Source: Ectobius pallidus (Eukaryota > Arthropoda > Insecta > Blattodea > Ectobiidae). Taken from it: a stretch of DNA of 64,000 nucleotides. Location: NCBI GenBank assembly GCA_964059195.1, contig CAXKWD010000005.1, positions 139,401,686-139,465,685 of the forward strand, written 5' to 3'. How positions within the stretch are numbered: position 1 is the first letter of the stretch; each line of letters starts with the position of its first letter. The notes under the pieces were generated by a model. It was not told the DNA's origin. It ran no database searches and worked only from the letters and a program-made list of their open reading frames with translations. The position numbers and the translations under genes were made by a program. Below, one piece after another: positions 45,972-57,361 of this stretch.

Positions 45972-46570
45972 CTAGCATGTGCCCGCGGCCTCGCCCGCGA
46001 TAATTATTTCAAAAATTAAAAATTAAGAGCATAATAGTTAAATCATTATATTTATTAACACCTAAATCACGTGGACTACATACCACGATTAGATAGCGTC
46101 GCCTGGTAAAAGCGACCTCAGATTCGAGTTCCTTGGTCCAGAAACCCCCTGTTTAGTGAGTTTCGTCCAAATAAAACAATGTTTGACCATATTAGGGCTT
46201 ACAACATTCAAGCGATCGCGAAAGTTTTATTTCAAGGTATGACAAAAATAGACAAAGCCAACTGTAATTGTCAAACTTCCATTTAATTTAATTCCAAGCC
46301 CATCTGAAACCCACTGGCAACAACATGTTTTATTGTCAAATGGGATTCGTTTTCGATAATTCTGTGTAAGAAGGGATTAAGTATTCTCAAAAACATTTAA
46401 TTTTTGGCATTTAAAATCAGAATTTTTCAAAATCCTTTCTTAGTGAGCACCTACATTATGAAATAAAGGTACTGTCAAAATTCCAAGTCTCTACCTGTTA
46501 TAGTTTAGGCTCTACGTTGATTCCTGTCAGTCAGTCAGTCAGTCAGGACAAAGCCTTTTATATATATATA
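45972..46570 (+). mobile_element. CTAGCATGTGCCCGCGG repeat, subfamily 2
   Basis: Head CTAGCATGTGCCCGCGGCCT then CGCCCGCGATAATT. 3' part ...CTACCTGTTATAGTTTAGGC, GACAAAGCC and TATATATATAGAGATA. Preceded by a similar ATCTATATATAGATA run. It shares its 3' half with copy D, which faces it. Confidence 0.7.
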
Positions 46571-46868
46571 GAGATAGAAGGCTTTGTCCTGACTGACTGA
46601 CTGACTGACTGACAGACAGGAATCAACGTAGAGCCTAAACTATAACAGGTAGGGACTTGGAATTTTGACAGTACCTACGTTTTATAATGTAGGTGCTAAC
46701 TAAGAAAGGATTTTGAAAAATTTTGATTTTAAATGCCAAAAATAAAATGTTTTTTAGAATACTTAATCCCTTTTTACACAGAATTATCAAATCCAAATCA
46801 CAGTTGACATGACAACATATTGTTGCCAGTGGGTCTCAGATGGGTTTGGAAATAAATGAAACTAGAAT
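46265..46868. repeat. Large palindrome, ~300-bp arms, centred near 46569
   Basis: (GTCA)5GGACAAAGCCTT at 46527-46558 is inverted as AAGGCTTTGTCCTGAC.. from 46578. Matching continues outward through GTAGAGCC/GGCTCTAC, ACAGGTAG/CTACCTGT and CCCACTGGCAACAA / TTGTTGCCAGTGGG to about 46265 and 46868, with scattered mismatches. Confidence 0.88.
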
Positions 46869-47393
46869 TTGACAAATTAGAGAAGATATCAATATAATTC
46901 ATGTTATAAATAAATATTAAAGAATGAAATCCATGAAAATAATGCAGTCACATAACTTTCTCTACCCTGGACATAGAGAAAACAATACGAGGTGTGGTAA
47001 TATGTTTTGGGGAGAGAAGTATGAAAGTTATATTGCATTTCTGTTTAATTTTATCCCCAAAACGGGTTTATGGTAACATGAGAGTGATAAATAAGTATTC
47101 CGCAAAGACAATACAATTTAATGTTACCAAAATTTATGTTTCTTCTTATTTGAACCCCTACCAGGCTTGCTGTGTACTGTATAAGCGATGGGATGCAAAA
47201 TTCTACATCCTATCCCAAGCTATCCCAAGCGTTTTCTGAGGGAATAGTTTGAGTGTGATAAGTCGTTCTTCCTATTTAAAATTCTAAATACCTACATAAG
47301 GACCTAGAATTTAAAAAACGAAAGTCATTCATAAGTTAATTTCCAATTACAAAATAAAAAAACCCGGGCGACACCGGGCCTTTTAAGCTGGTA
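46575..47393 (-). mobile_element. CTAGCTG-family repeat, copy D, tail-to-tail with 45972-46570
   Basis: The minus-strand head is CCAGCTTAAAAGGCCCGGTG then TCGCCCGGGT at 47393-47362. The middle matches copies A-C (TTATCACTCTCATGTTACC). The 3' half is the GACAAAGCC/TATATAGAG type of its neighbour instead of the CATACATAC type. Confidence 0.7.
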
Positions 47394-47394
47394 A

Positions 47395-47770
47395 CTTATA
47401 AGTGGCAGGGGTAGGCTTATATACGAGGGATATAAGTGAAGGCACAATTTTTTCCCTCAAAGTAAGGTAATGGTAATATAAGATGTAGGCCCTATGTCAC
47501 GGGAGAGTGTGGTATCTGTAGTATAATGGTATATCATTTGGTAGCGTTGTGATGATTGTTATACGATTAAAGGCGAGGGTAAATTTCTTCTACTTAATTC
47601 TATTCGTAGAATTTAATTATTCTTTCGTATTTTGAATTTCTACTTTAATTTTCTTTGTAAGCATTGTTAACTGATTTTAGTCTAGGTATTTAATTTCTGT
47701 ATATATTTGTAAAATTTATGTCTCTATCTTATTTTAGTGTTAATCAGTGCATAATTTTTGAAAAGTAATA
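47395..47770. other. No feature seen
   Basis: Unassigned AT-rich sequence. Confidence 0.35.
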
Positions 47771-48070
47771 ATGGCCTAGTGATTAAGGCACTGTGCTACA
47801 AACCAGAAGATCGCGGTTCGATCCCCGATGAGGTTATTGGGATTTTTCAATTGGCCTAATCCTTCTGGTGGCACTATGGCTCTGGGATTTATTCAGCCTC
47901 TAATAGAAATTAGTACCAGGAGCAATCCTACAGGTAAAGGCGGCGATGCGTGAGGCTGACAACCTTACCATCACTACGTACCGAATATCTAAAATCTGAG
48001 AGCAGCAACCTCCTGGAACGCTTAGGACCTTCATGACCTGTATAGAGAACACTTTACTTTATTTTACTTT
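47771..48070 (+). mobile_element. tRNA-derived SINE, family 1, copy b
   Basis: A box-like GGCCTAGTGATTAAGG, B box CGGTTCGATCC, body TTGGGATTTTTCAATTGGCC, GGGATTTATTCAGCC and GACCTGTATAGAGAAC. Tail ACTTTACTTTATTTTAC. Confidence 0.78.
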
Positions 48071-48074
48071 TTAC

Positions 48075-49490
48075 TAAATCGAAACAACCATCATCCCATG
48101 TTTTTTTCGCTAGTTCTAATACTAATTAATGCTAATTTAAATTATGTTTACATGTCCCTAACCTAATGAATTAAAGAACAGATTCTTAAACTTAAGTGAC
48201 CTGAAAATGGTTTTGTCATCAAAATTTCAAGATAGATTTCGGCATGAAATCCTTGACACATACATTGTAAGAACTAAAACGTTTTGTCGAGATATTATGT
48301 ATTATACACACAAATTACCTCCCCCCCCCCACACACACATATATATATATATGTATACTGTAATTTATTTTTCAAATTACTTCCATGAACGTGGGTTCTA
48401 TTACGAAACTGCGAATGTGAAGTCTGACATAGAAATACGTTCACTTCTATTCAAGATCGTATGTTGTTCTGAATTAGAACTGTCTAAGAGCACCAGGAAA
48501 AAGTAATTGGGCAGAACATTTATAATTGACGTTTCCTCTTCGAGGTAAATACGAATAGCTGAAGAAGCAGAAGTCAAGAGACTTCCTACATCCAGGTTCT
48601 GAAAGGATTGAAGTTTCGTGCACATGGAGTGTCTCATTATGTACATTTGTTAGATGAGTATAATCAACACATAATTTAAACATTTACAGGGCCTATAACT
48701 GTACTGTTATAGGTAAAATTTATATCAGCGAATCCTCAACCAGTGGAGTGAAAAGAAATTAAAATTCGTTATTTAAAATTAGACTATTTCCAGAACAAAC
48801 AAGCAAATGAAAACTTAATGTGAGGCACTGAAATGATTACCTATAACATAAGCATGCACTTGAAAACATTCTCGCTTCGATGGTCGGTGTAGAATAAATT
48901 GCCACCTATAGCAACTGTCCATTCTGCTTCCTTTCCTTTTCGCAACACGAGTTGTTTACGAAGAGACTTTAGATTTCGGAATTGTGGACGAGAAGGCTAG
49001 CATATAAGGCAATTTTTATTACAGAAATGGTTCATACAAAGGATATTGGTCTGACACAAGTTATTATTGTACAAAACCAAATAATAAAAGTCTTAGAACC
49101 ATTTTCAAGGACGAAAACGAAAACTTTTTTTTTAACAAACAATTCATAGAAAAGGGGAAATATTATTTAATGAACAGAATAACAAATTGCAAGGAGAAAA
49201 GTTGTTTCATATAGAGATATGCAAGTCTCAGAAGAAAGAGAGGACCAGGAAGAAAGACGAAGAATACATATTTAACTAGGCCCGTGTTTTCCTTTTAAAT
49301 ATTAAAACAGACATTTAGTAGGATTCCGCAATTGACTGACTATTATTCGTACTAGTTATTCAAGATCTTTTATATGCAAATTTGAGACAGGAACTCCTTT
49401 AATTAAGCGAAACAAGGATTCCTTTGCATTTCGCACTCCAGCGAAATCCGTTAAGACGAACAGCTTTAAACAATTCTACAGGCTATCTCT
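48075..49490. other. Unassigned, with a (CA)n(TA)n run at 48327-48356
   Basis: Short poly(C), ACACACAC and TATATATA runs at 48319-48356. Overlapping frames on both strands at 48207-48683 are unrecognised. Confidence 0.35.
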
Positions 49491-49496
49491 CTACAC

Positions 49497-49835
49497 TTTG
49501 TAAACTAAACTAAACTAAACTAAACTCATCTGCGGCGCTACATCACTTGCGAAACATGGCTCAACAACCGACAGCTGTCTCATCTACCTTGGACAGATGG
49601 TAGGATTTGGGGACATGTGGTCAGTTTGACGACATCCACGGCCATTATTGATTGCATTTGAGACTGGCTGTTATTTCTTTATCAAATAGCCCCTCGTTAT
49701 TCTCACGATGCTGAGTGAACCCTATTCTAGGCCTCCTTATGTCCTAAAGTTCCTAGGAGATATCGGGAATCGAATCCAAGTCTGCGGATCTGAAGTAAGT
49801 AACGCTAACCACTCGACGACGCAGGGGGTCCACTA
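49497..49835 (-). mobile_element. tRNA-derived SINE, family 2, complete-looking copy
   Basis: Minus strand: CGTCGAGTGGTTAGCG (A-box region), B box GGATTCGATTCC, body AATGGCCGTGGATGTCGTC, CCACATGTCCCCAAATCC and CCATCTGTCCAAGGTAGATG. It ends in (AGTTT)n at 49497-49525. About 340 bp and the best-preserved member of the family here. Confidence 0.78.
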
Positions 49836-49839
49836 CTGA

Positions 49840-50450
49840 TACTATGGATAAGATTCATTTTCAGACTTAAAATTTTCGCCTTTCCGGTAATAAATGTAAA
49901 AATGTTAATTTATGTGAAACGAACAAATTTTTTAAACGCAGAACAAAACTTAACAAAAAGTCTAACTTCCAAAAATAATGTTAATAGTGTTAATCACTAT
50001 TAAACGTAAGATGTTCGAAATATCTATCTCCTTTCCACATTTAAACCACCTCTGTGGCAGAAATGTGCGTTATTACAATCATAAATCTTAGAATTCGACG
50101 AACATCTGGTGTCTGGTGTCGACGCACGTCCCCGGACAAGCCTTAGACGAGGTGGTTTTTACTAAATAAAGGTAGGCCTACGTATTGCCATGAGGAATTT
50201 CAATCGAGCAATAAGTTTTTTTAAGTCTCCATATGCTACTTAATATTAGTTCGGTGATTTTGACATGCAATAAAACTCAGAGTGATGAACCATGTCCCGC
50301 ATCTTTTAGTCTCATTAATTTGTTCAATTTTTAAATGCCAGAAGGGTACTCTCACCTGTCCCTCTACACTCTCGGAAAATAAGCGAAACAAAATTCATAG
50401 AGGTAACAGAAACCTCCACTTGGAGGCCCCTTCGACCCAACATGGGGGCT
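49840..50450. other. No feature seen
   Basis: Unassigned. Confidence 0.35.
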
Positions 50451-50454
50451 ATAG

Positions 50455-50635
50455 GGTTCCAGACAGACAGAAAAACAGAATGGTGCTTTATGGGATTGAG
50501 TGGGGGACAGGAAAATGTCTCCCTCTCTCTGTCTGTCCGTCCGTCCGTCCGTCTGTCCGCGCGATAACTCAAATACGTTTTATCGGATTTTCATGAAACT
50601 TGGTATACACATTTATAACGTCCATGGGATGTAGA
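50455..50635 (+). mobile_element. hAT-type element fragment (59-kb family)
   Basis: GACAGGAAAATGTCTCC, CTGTCTGTCCGTCCGTCCGT, GCGATAACTCAAATACG, CTTGGTATACACATTTATAA and CCATGGG match the interior of 59234-59965. Confidence 0.6.
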
Positions 50636-50639
50636 TTAA

Positions 50640-50910
50640 TTATTAAAATTAGTAGTATTTTACATATAAAATTATAATCATCAGTTGTAAATTATTATTG
50701 GTCTCAGGGTACTTAAAACTAGGATTAAATTAAAACCTCATCGAATTTCTGGGTTGAATCCAGTAACTTATTTACTCTACCTGAGATACGGGTAGAGGGA
50801 ATAAGAAAAACATACGCATTTAACCCTTTAAAACACTATTATTGAATACAGTATTCTTATATCGGTAAAGTTTAGTCGACTTGGGAGGAACAATTAGTTA
50901 AGCACTAACT
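50640..50910. other. No feature seen
   Basis: Unassigned. Confidence 0.35.
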
Positions 50911-50914
50911 TTCT

Positions 50915-51065
50915 GTTTTCAAGTTGGTGGGTTCGATTCCGACCCACAAGCCCATGTGTGAAGAACTTCTGTGAGACAACATTTTGGCACATTGGCGACG
51001 GTTACAGCCTTAAGTAGCAGTATACAACCATCGTTAAATAACCATAACAAATAAACAAATAGATA
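50915..51065 (+). mobile_element. SINE fragment, fourth type
   Basis: B box GTGGGTTCGATTCC, body AGACAACATTTTGGCACATT, GTTACAGCCTTAAGTAGCAG, then a CCATAACAAATAAACAAAT tail. Confidence 0.6.
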
Positions 51066-51069
51066 ATAA

Positions 51070-52009
51070 GGTGAAATGCTATTTAGATGTGGAAAACTCT
51101 TAATCTGCATTCAATGCATAGCTTACATTCTTAGCAACGTACAACTTCAACACTTTCATACTTGCGTTTATTAATATATACACATTTTACAGTGAGAAAC
51201 TTGGTCATTGTGTTGGGTGTTAGCATAGCTGTAGCCTACACGCACCGGGTATGACGTGTAGAATTAACTGTTGATTGAATACAAGTAAGCAAAAACTGGT
51301 CAGTCATCCCTGCTGGCTGCTCCTCATTAAAGAAATGCGAAGATTCCCAACCACCGATGTGACCAAACATATTTGGAATCTCAAGAAAACTTAAGATCGA
51401 TTCGGTATTGTACTCAGCAGTTCAGAGCTAATTTTAAATTTTGGAAACAAAAAAGTACAATAGGCCAATAGAACAAAAAATTATGTTAATGCTGGAAATA
51501 TATTTTGTGGCGCTCCAAAAAAAAATTAATAAATAAAAAAAAAAATCTGGTCGTGCGAAATGAACGTAATCGGAAAGGCTCAACCATGTGGTGATGAGCA
51601 TTTTCTCTAACAAGGTTACATCCTCATCGCACCCCATTTTGTATTATTATTTGTACCTCTTGTTAAAGATATTGAAGCGAGGAATAGAAAATTCAATCAG
51701 AGCTGGCAGAAGTTGTTTCTAACCTAAAATCGCATACTTTTCCTGAATTCTTATGGACTCACTTGATATTTCTGCATCCGTAAGTAGTCTAGGCATCGCT
51801 TAACTCAGTTAGTTAGTCGTCTAGTACAGGGTTCATTGCAGATAAAATCTTGGCTATTTTTATAATATGTAAATCATAAAAGAGAAAAGGTCAATGCATT
51901 TCGGATATTCACAAAATAAACATATGACACATCAGTGGTCAGATTTTATAGTGAACAGTGAACACAGATAATCTACTGACGAACTTCCATTGCAGTCGCG
52001 ACTTTGAGT
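51070..52009. other. No feature seen
   Basis: Unassigned; A-rich run at 51519-51545. Confidence 0.35.
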
Positions 52010-52017
52010 GTTTTTGC

Positions 52018-52306
52018 CAGGGGCGGATCCACGGGGGGGGGGGGGGAATGGGGGAAATTTCCCCCCCCCCCAAAATTTGTAACATTAAACACAAATTATT
52101 CAAAATTTATTAAATTTATTAGAACATAACCCAAATACTTAAATTAATGCAACGACATTGATTATTTTGAAATACCTTTGTAAGAAAATGCTGAAATGTT
52201 CATTTTATTTTCAATTGTGTACTGGGAATAATTAATTTTTATGAGTAAAAACTTCCCTCTCTACTTTGGTCCCCCCCCCCAAAATGTCTCTCTGGATCCG
52301 CCCCTG
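52018..52306. mobile_element. hAT-type MITE, 289 bp, exact 8-bp target duplication
   Basis: Termini CAGGGGCGGATCCA are inverted. GTTTTTGC flanks both ends (52010-52017 and 52307-52314). G-tract and C-tract stretches lie just inside each end. The interior is AT-rich and non-coding. Confidence 0.9.
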
Positions 52307-52314
52307 GTTTTTGC

Positions 52315-55025
52315 ACATAATAAATCAAACTTCCTGTCCATCAAATTTAGGATGTGATTTACTCCATTGTGTAAATTAAAATTTTAATAAATGTTAGTCC
52401 TGCAAATCCTACAATATCCACATTATAACGAATATGGGAAATAATAAATTGATATAAGTTATTATGCAATTTATTAAGAAATAAAAGTCTATGAAAGTCT
52501 AATTTCTAAAATGATCCTAACAAAATCGATAAACAAACAAATAAATATCAATGTAAAAAAACAACGAACTTTATGGAATTTGAGTCAGAGCCTCCAATTT
52601 ACTTGTCCACTTAATAACAAGAGATCAAAGAAAAAATATAGTTTAAAGAGAACGCACGGTATCACCCGTTTGAAGTTTCTATTTGTGATTTTTTCACTGT
52701 TTAACACGACTCTGTCAGTTTTGATAAGCGACCTTCATTCAAGTATTTAAGAGCTTGAAAATTATCTGTTTGCCATTACAGTCTGAAGGGATTGCATGAC
52801 AATTCGTGCCATTTATGTTTTATTCGTTATACGGTTTAGGTTAAAGATAAGATTTCCTATTCCATCGTCTACTTCAATTGCACGGAAACGAATCTGATAG
52901 GAAATTTTATAAGCTTTTTTAAATTTCACACTAAATTTTTGTTTGCTTTTATGGTGCTTTTGTGCTTTCAACCAATTGTTTTAATACATTCCCTCTAAGT
53001 ATTATGGGCGCCATTGACTTAGCTGCTGATTCGCCTCTAAACAGAATTATAGCTCTTTCCAAAGCTAATAACCAATCTGTGAATGATAAATAATAACCAA
53101 TCTGTGAAAGATAATTTTAATTTCGTAATTCAAGCTGCAAGTAAACTATAATAAAGAAAGGTAAAGAGAATTTTGAATATATTAATTTTAAAGTGTTAAG
53201 ATGAACTGTTTGCGAGGCAAGACTTCAAACCAGTTGTAGGAAAATGTGTTATTCGATTTACCCCATTATTCATTAAAGACTACTATTGTTTTCTGTATGA
53301 TTTCTTAAAGTTACGGTCATTACCTCATAAACCTTATTTCTGCTATTCATAGGTTAATCTTTAAAAATTATTTTCACATTATTGTGTCGTTTCATGTTCA
53401 TAAAACTGTGAAATATTTGTTTCAAGAACTTTTTGCTAAATCGAGTTAAGTATTTCAGAAATCAATATCGAATTTGAAGTTACTTCTTCCTCAGCTGAGG
53501 ATGAGAATGTGAAGAACTGCGGAAGATATGCTCTTCTTGTACCAGTTTGAACACATTCCCTGTTTACAATGTACCGGTAGATGTTGTATAAATCACGCTC
53601 CTGTGTCTTCTTTTTCACGGAAGACAGGCAAGAACTTCAAAGCATAATAAGTAGTCAAATAGTCTGTGCCTTTTCCTTATGAACGAATTGCTAAAATAAT
53701 GAATTTGACGGTTTCATTTGTCCAAAATTAGGCATTCACTATATTGTTAGTCTAGTCGATGATACCGAATAATGTCTTTCTTTTATTTTTCTTACTGCAT
53801 CTGTTGTATTATAAAATCACTTATTCATATATTTTTTCAGTATGTAGTTTTATGGACAGTATGTTTTTGTACAACTCGAGGTCGTCAGAAGAAAAAAGTA
53901 AGAAGTCCAAAACACTTACTGGATGTCATTGTATATTACTGACATTTCGTGTTAAACATTAAGTAACTGTATATGGAATTTATTAAATAATTTATATAAA
54001 ACTGAAAATGTTAATTTTAATAAATCGAATGTTTTTTATATAAAATTATATCTTTAAACCTAATTAATATTCTACTCGAATGAATTTTAAAGTGTAATAC
54101 TATTAGGTGGGAAAAACTGCTGTCTAAATTACTGCATATAAGAGTATTGTATGATTAGGTCTATTACTTCGTTACTAGATGAAAATGAGAACTTTTAAAA
54201 TAAATTTATCACTTTGCTACTTTAAATGAGTTGCTTGGAATTTGTATATACATTGATGTTTTAAAACGAGTTCGTTTTAAATGTACCAAGTAAAACTTTT
54301 TTTGCATTAAAATATTTAAAAAAAACATTCTTTAATTTTAAATTGTTAGCTCTTCTGTGATTAATTTGGGGTATTCAGTTATTTGTAATATGAAAGTTTT
54401 TGTCGTGTAAAAGTTAAGAAAACAACAGTACAAAAAAGGCGAGATTTTACATGGAAGTTCATTTTCCAAAGAAAGCTTTTCAACTACCATGTAGGCCTAC
54501 CCATTATGTAAAGGAATGCTTTTAGAGCTGGTCATTTTAATACAGATAGCAATTCAGATTTATTCAGCCGATCATTGCAAATATTCATAAGGGTATAAAT
54601 CGTAAATCTAACACTTAAAAGTCAAACGGGAGGCTTTTTCCTGATTTTTTACACCAAGGTTCAATGCATATAATTTTTCATTTCCAGTAGTTGTCAACGG
54701 CGGATTCTTCCATCTTTTCACAAACGCTTTGATAAATAAATAAATTAAATTAATAAAATTTCATAAAATGCTTGATTTAAAAATATGCTTAATTTTAAAA
54801 TATATGACGGTTTTACGATAAGGTATTTATTACTTAGTACAAAACTTAATTTAACATTAGTTCACACTGTCCTTTCACACCAAGAATTTTTGTATTGGAG
54901 CTTTACAGTTCTTAACATTTGCCGATATGTAAATGGACTTACGCAGGTATATAACTTCCACCAGTAAGAGCACCACGTGAGAAAATCTCGAGTATTCACG
55001 ATCTAAGTAAACAGCACTTCACCAT
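52315..55025. other. Unassigned, possibly single-copy sequence
   Basis: About 2.7 kb without element signatures. It holds a splice-bracketed 57-nt open segment (53841-53897) and several short frames of unknown status. Confidence 0.35.
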
Positions 55026-55029
55026 CTTC

Positions 55030-55410
55030 ACTTGTGTCTGTCGAGTGCGAAACTGTCGGTGGTGATTGCGACGGCGACGGTGATGTTGATGATGTCGTAA
55101 GAGTGATTCCAAACAACAAATGTGCTCTACGCTAGGTCACCAGAACAACTCGCAGAAGTCCGGTCTGCCTTCCCCGCCCCTTGGTCCCCGTTATCAATGG
55201 ACAGGTCGTTCAGTAGCGGATACTGGCCAAACATGGTGCATTATTAATTAAATCATTTTATGTTGCTCCAATATTCTCGCTTTTGATAGGCTGGAATTCA
55301 CCATGAAGATCTCTACGCACTGCGGCGCTAACACAAACCGGGGGCATCGAAAGCGTCGGGTAGTGCGACAAACGGGTAACGCCTTAAAAGTACCGACGCG
55401 TGAAAGTGTT
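55030..55410. promoter_or_regulatory. CpG-rich island-like segment, candidate promoter
   Basis: CpG dinucleotides are dense here (roughly two dozen or more in 380 bases by eye) against an AT-rich background. A GC-box-like GGGGCGGGG occurs on the minus strand at about 55175-55183. A repeated CGACGGCGACGGTGATG motif lies near 55070. There is no TATA box or assignable transcript, so promoter function is conjecture. Confidence 0.3.
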
Positions 55411-55493
55411 TACAATTCGGCAATAATTATTTTTCCATATTAATTTATATTAGCACGTTCCTGATTTTTTAAAACTTAAATTGTATGCTTCAG

Positions 55494-55867
55494 CATAGGC
55501 GTACCGAGGGGGGGGGGGGTTTGGGGGGTTTGAACCCCCCCCCCCCCATTGATTAAAAAAAGGAAAATTGTATAATTTTTTTAAGTCTGCCCATAAATTA
55601 CTTAATACAAGTATAAAGCGTGGGAAGCTTAAAACTCGTTATTTTGCGGCTTAATTTTTAAAATTTTCCGGGGGTGACCCCCGGAAGCTTAAAACTCGTT
55701 ATTTTGCGTCTTAATTTTTAAAATTTTCCGGGGGAGGACTCCCAGAAGCTTAAAACTCGTTATTTTGCATCTTAATTTTTAAAATTTTCCGGGGGAGGAC
55801 CCCCGGACCCCCCTCTCCCTGAATGTTATAACCCCCCCCCCATATGGTCGCCCTGGTTACGCCTATG
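55494..55867 (+). mobile_element. hAT-type MITE with internal 61-bp tandem array, copy 2 (374 bp)
   Basis: Ends CATAGGCGTACCGAGG (left) and CATAGGCGTAACCAGG (right, inverted). Exact 8-bp duplication TGCTTCAG at 55486-55493 and 55868-55875. Same architecture as 31502-31946 but with three array units (starts near 55623, 55683 and 55744). Confidence 0.88.
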
Positions 55868-55949
55868 TGCTTCAGTATAAATTTAAGCAGATGAAATTAT
55901 CATTAAGATTAGGGGTATGGCTGCACAAAATAACTTCGAAATCGGAATA

Positions 55950-56205
55950 ATTCATTCTTTCACACTGACCGTTTGTAGGCTAAGGTGAAAAGGTAGAGTT
56001 AGACTGAAAAATCCAATGCCATAGCCGAGGAATTTAATGTTGTACCGGCATGTTGCCATGGTAGCTCAATGGTAGCGCGGCGGCCGAAGATCCTGGTTCA
56101 AATCCCAGCTATAGCCTTGAATTTTTCAGTCTGACTTCACCTTCCCATCTTAGCCTACACACGGCCAGTGTGAGAGAATTGTCGTTAATAAACGTGTTTA
56201 GTCCC
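55950..56205. repeat. tRNA-like segment flanked by inverted ~75-bp arms
   Basis: The left arm TTTCACACTGACCGTTTGTA then GGCTAAGGTG...GACTGAAAAAT is inverted at 56115-56185 (ATTTTTCAGTCTGAC ... TAGCCTACACACGGCCAGTG). Between them 56053-56108 reads like a tRNA: GGTAGCTCAATGGTAGCGC (A box) and GGTTCAAATCC (B box). Two SINEs facing head to head, one truncated, would give this layout. Confidence 0.65.
56053..56110 (+). other. tRNA-like sequence, probable SINE head or tRNA pseudogene
   Basis: GCCATGGTAGCTCAATGGTA leads to CCTGGTTCAAATCCCAGC. The anticodon and variable regions are too short for a functional tRNA, and the sequence runs on into SINE-like body. Confidence 0.5.
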
Positions 56206-56209
56206 CTGG

Positions 56210-56720
56210 GAACAAGAATAGGCTACTACAATACAAGCAGAAACTACTTTGGGACTAATATCAGAGTAGACTTACAATAGATGCATCCAAATCGGTCAAG
56301 AAAAAAGCAGCAAGAAGGCATTACGGAAGACGAAAGATAGGCTAAAATTGCTGTGGCTGATTTGGTTCAATAATATTCTCATAAAAAAGTATGATGTGAT
56401 ATACATAACTTCCTCTAACCAATTAAATGTTTTGCATCTTAGTATAGTATTATAATGCACAGTATACCGTATACTATAATACTAGCCTATATATTATGCA
56501 TATTTTGGAATTCTATAGGAAAGACTTTCTATAAAACAGTGGGTACCGGTAACTTATAACTAACCTTCAGATATTTTTTACGAAAAAAAGTTGCAAATAA
56601 AAGTTTTAGCTCTTAGTATAAACACCACATGTACAAAATGTAGGCCTAAACAAAATCATTATACCGTTTTCTGGAAAATCGCGAAGAACTAAATTTTCTT
56701 CAAGTAAAGTGTCATTAAAA
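56210..56720. other. Unassigned; short hairpin at 56438-56485
   Basis: AGTATTATAATGCACAGTAT then ACCGTATACTATAATACTAG forms a hairpin-like imperfect palindrome. Nothing else. Confidence 0.4.
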
Positions 56721-57254
56721 AATATCCCTTTAGGCAGGCCTACAGGCTGAGGCAGATTACAAAGTGCTTTTGGTTTAATTTATTGTTGCTGCGCAGCACT
56801 CTTCTTCTTCTCTAGCCTTGGCATGACAAACACGCAATAATAACTGCAAAAAAGAGGAAAGAGCACTTTTTCAAACATTCAAATTTCGCCTTATATGAGA
56901 ACTAGTTATTGATTTGTAGATTACTCATCAAGAGCTTTTCAATGATACCCCACAAGACGTGGTTTCAAAAATTTCTAATTTCCATCCCCCACCCCCACTC
57001 GTACCCACAAAACCCCCGAATCGTTGGTTTCACTGTGAACTCCATAGGGAGTACTCTAATTTATTAAACAAATTTTCCCTCTATACTTCATAGGGGCCGA
57101 GATATACGTTTTTAAAAATTTCATCCCCCTCCCTCGACCCCCCTTTGGGCCAATATTGCTCATTAACGAACTTGTCCGAACTATTGGGCCAAGAAATAAC
57201 ATAATAAAATTTGGTTCAAATATCTTCAAAATTACGGCCGCTAGCGTGTAAAGA

Positions 57255-57285
57255 TATATATATATATATATATAACTTATATACA

Positions 57286-57332
<47 letters not shown>
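57255..57332. repeat. (TA)n microsatellite
   Basis: Two TATATA blocks split by ACTTATATACATATATG, in the centre of repeat unit 1. Confidence 0.9.
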
Positions 57333-57361
57333 TATACATTAGGCTATACATTATATATGTA

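Noticed and set aside
49497..49525. (AAACT)n run as a telomere-like repeat
   Set aside because: It is the A-rich tail of a minus-strand SINE, and insect telomeres are usually TTAGG.
50282..50596. 104-codon frame with a PSVRPSVR motif
   Set aside because: The motif is the (CTGT/CCGT)n run of a hAT element fragment; the frame crosses element boundaries.
56053..56110. Functional tRNA gene
   Set aside because: Too short between A and B boxes for a complete anticodon arm and embedded in SINE-like arms.
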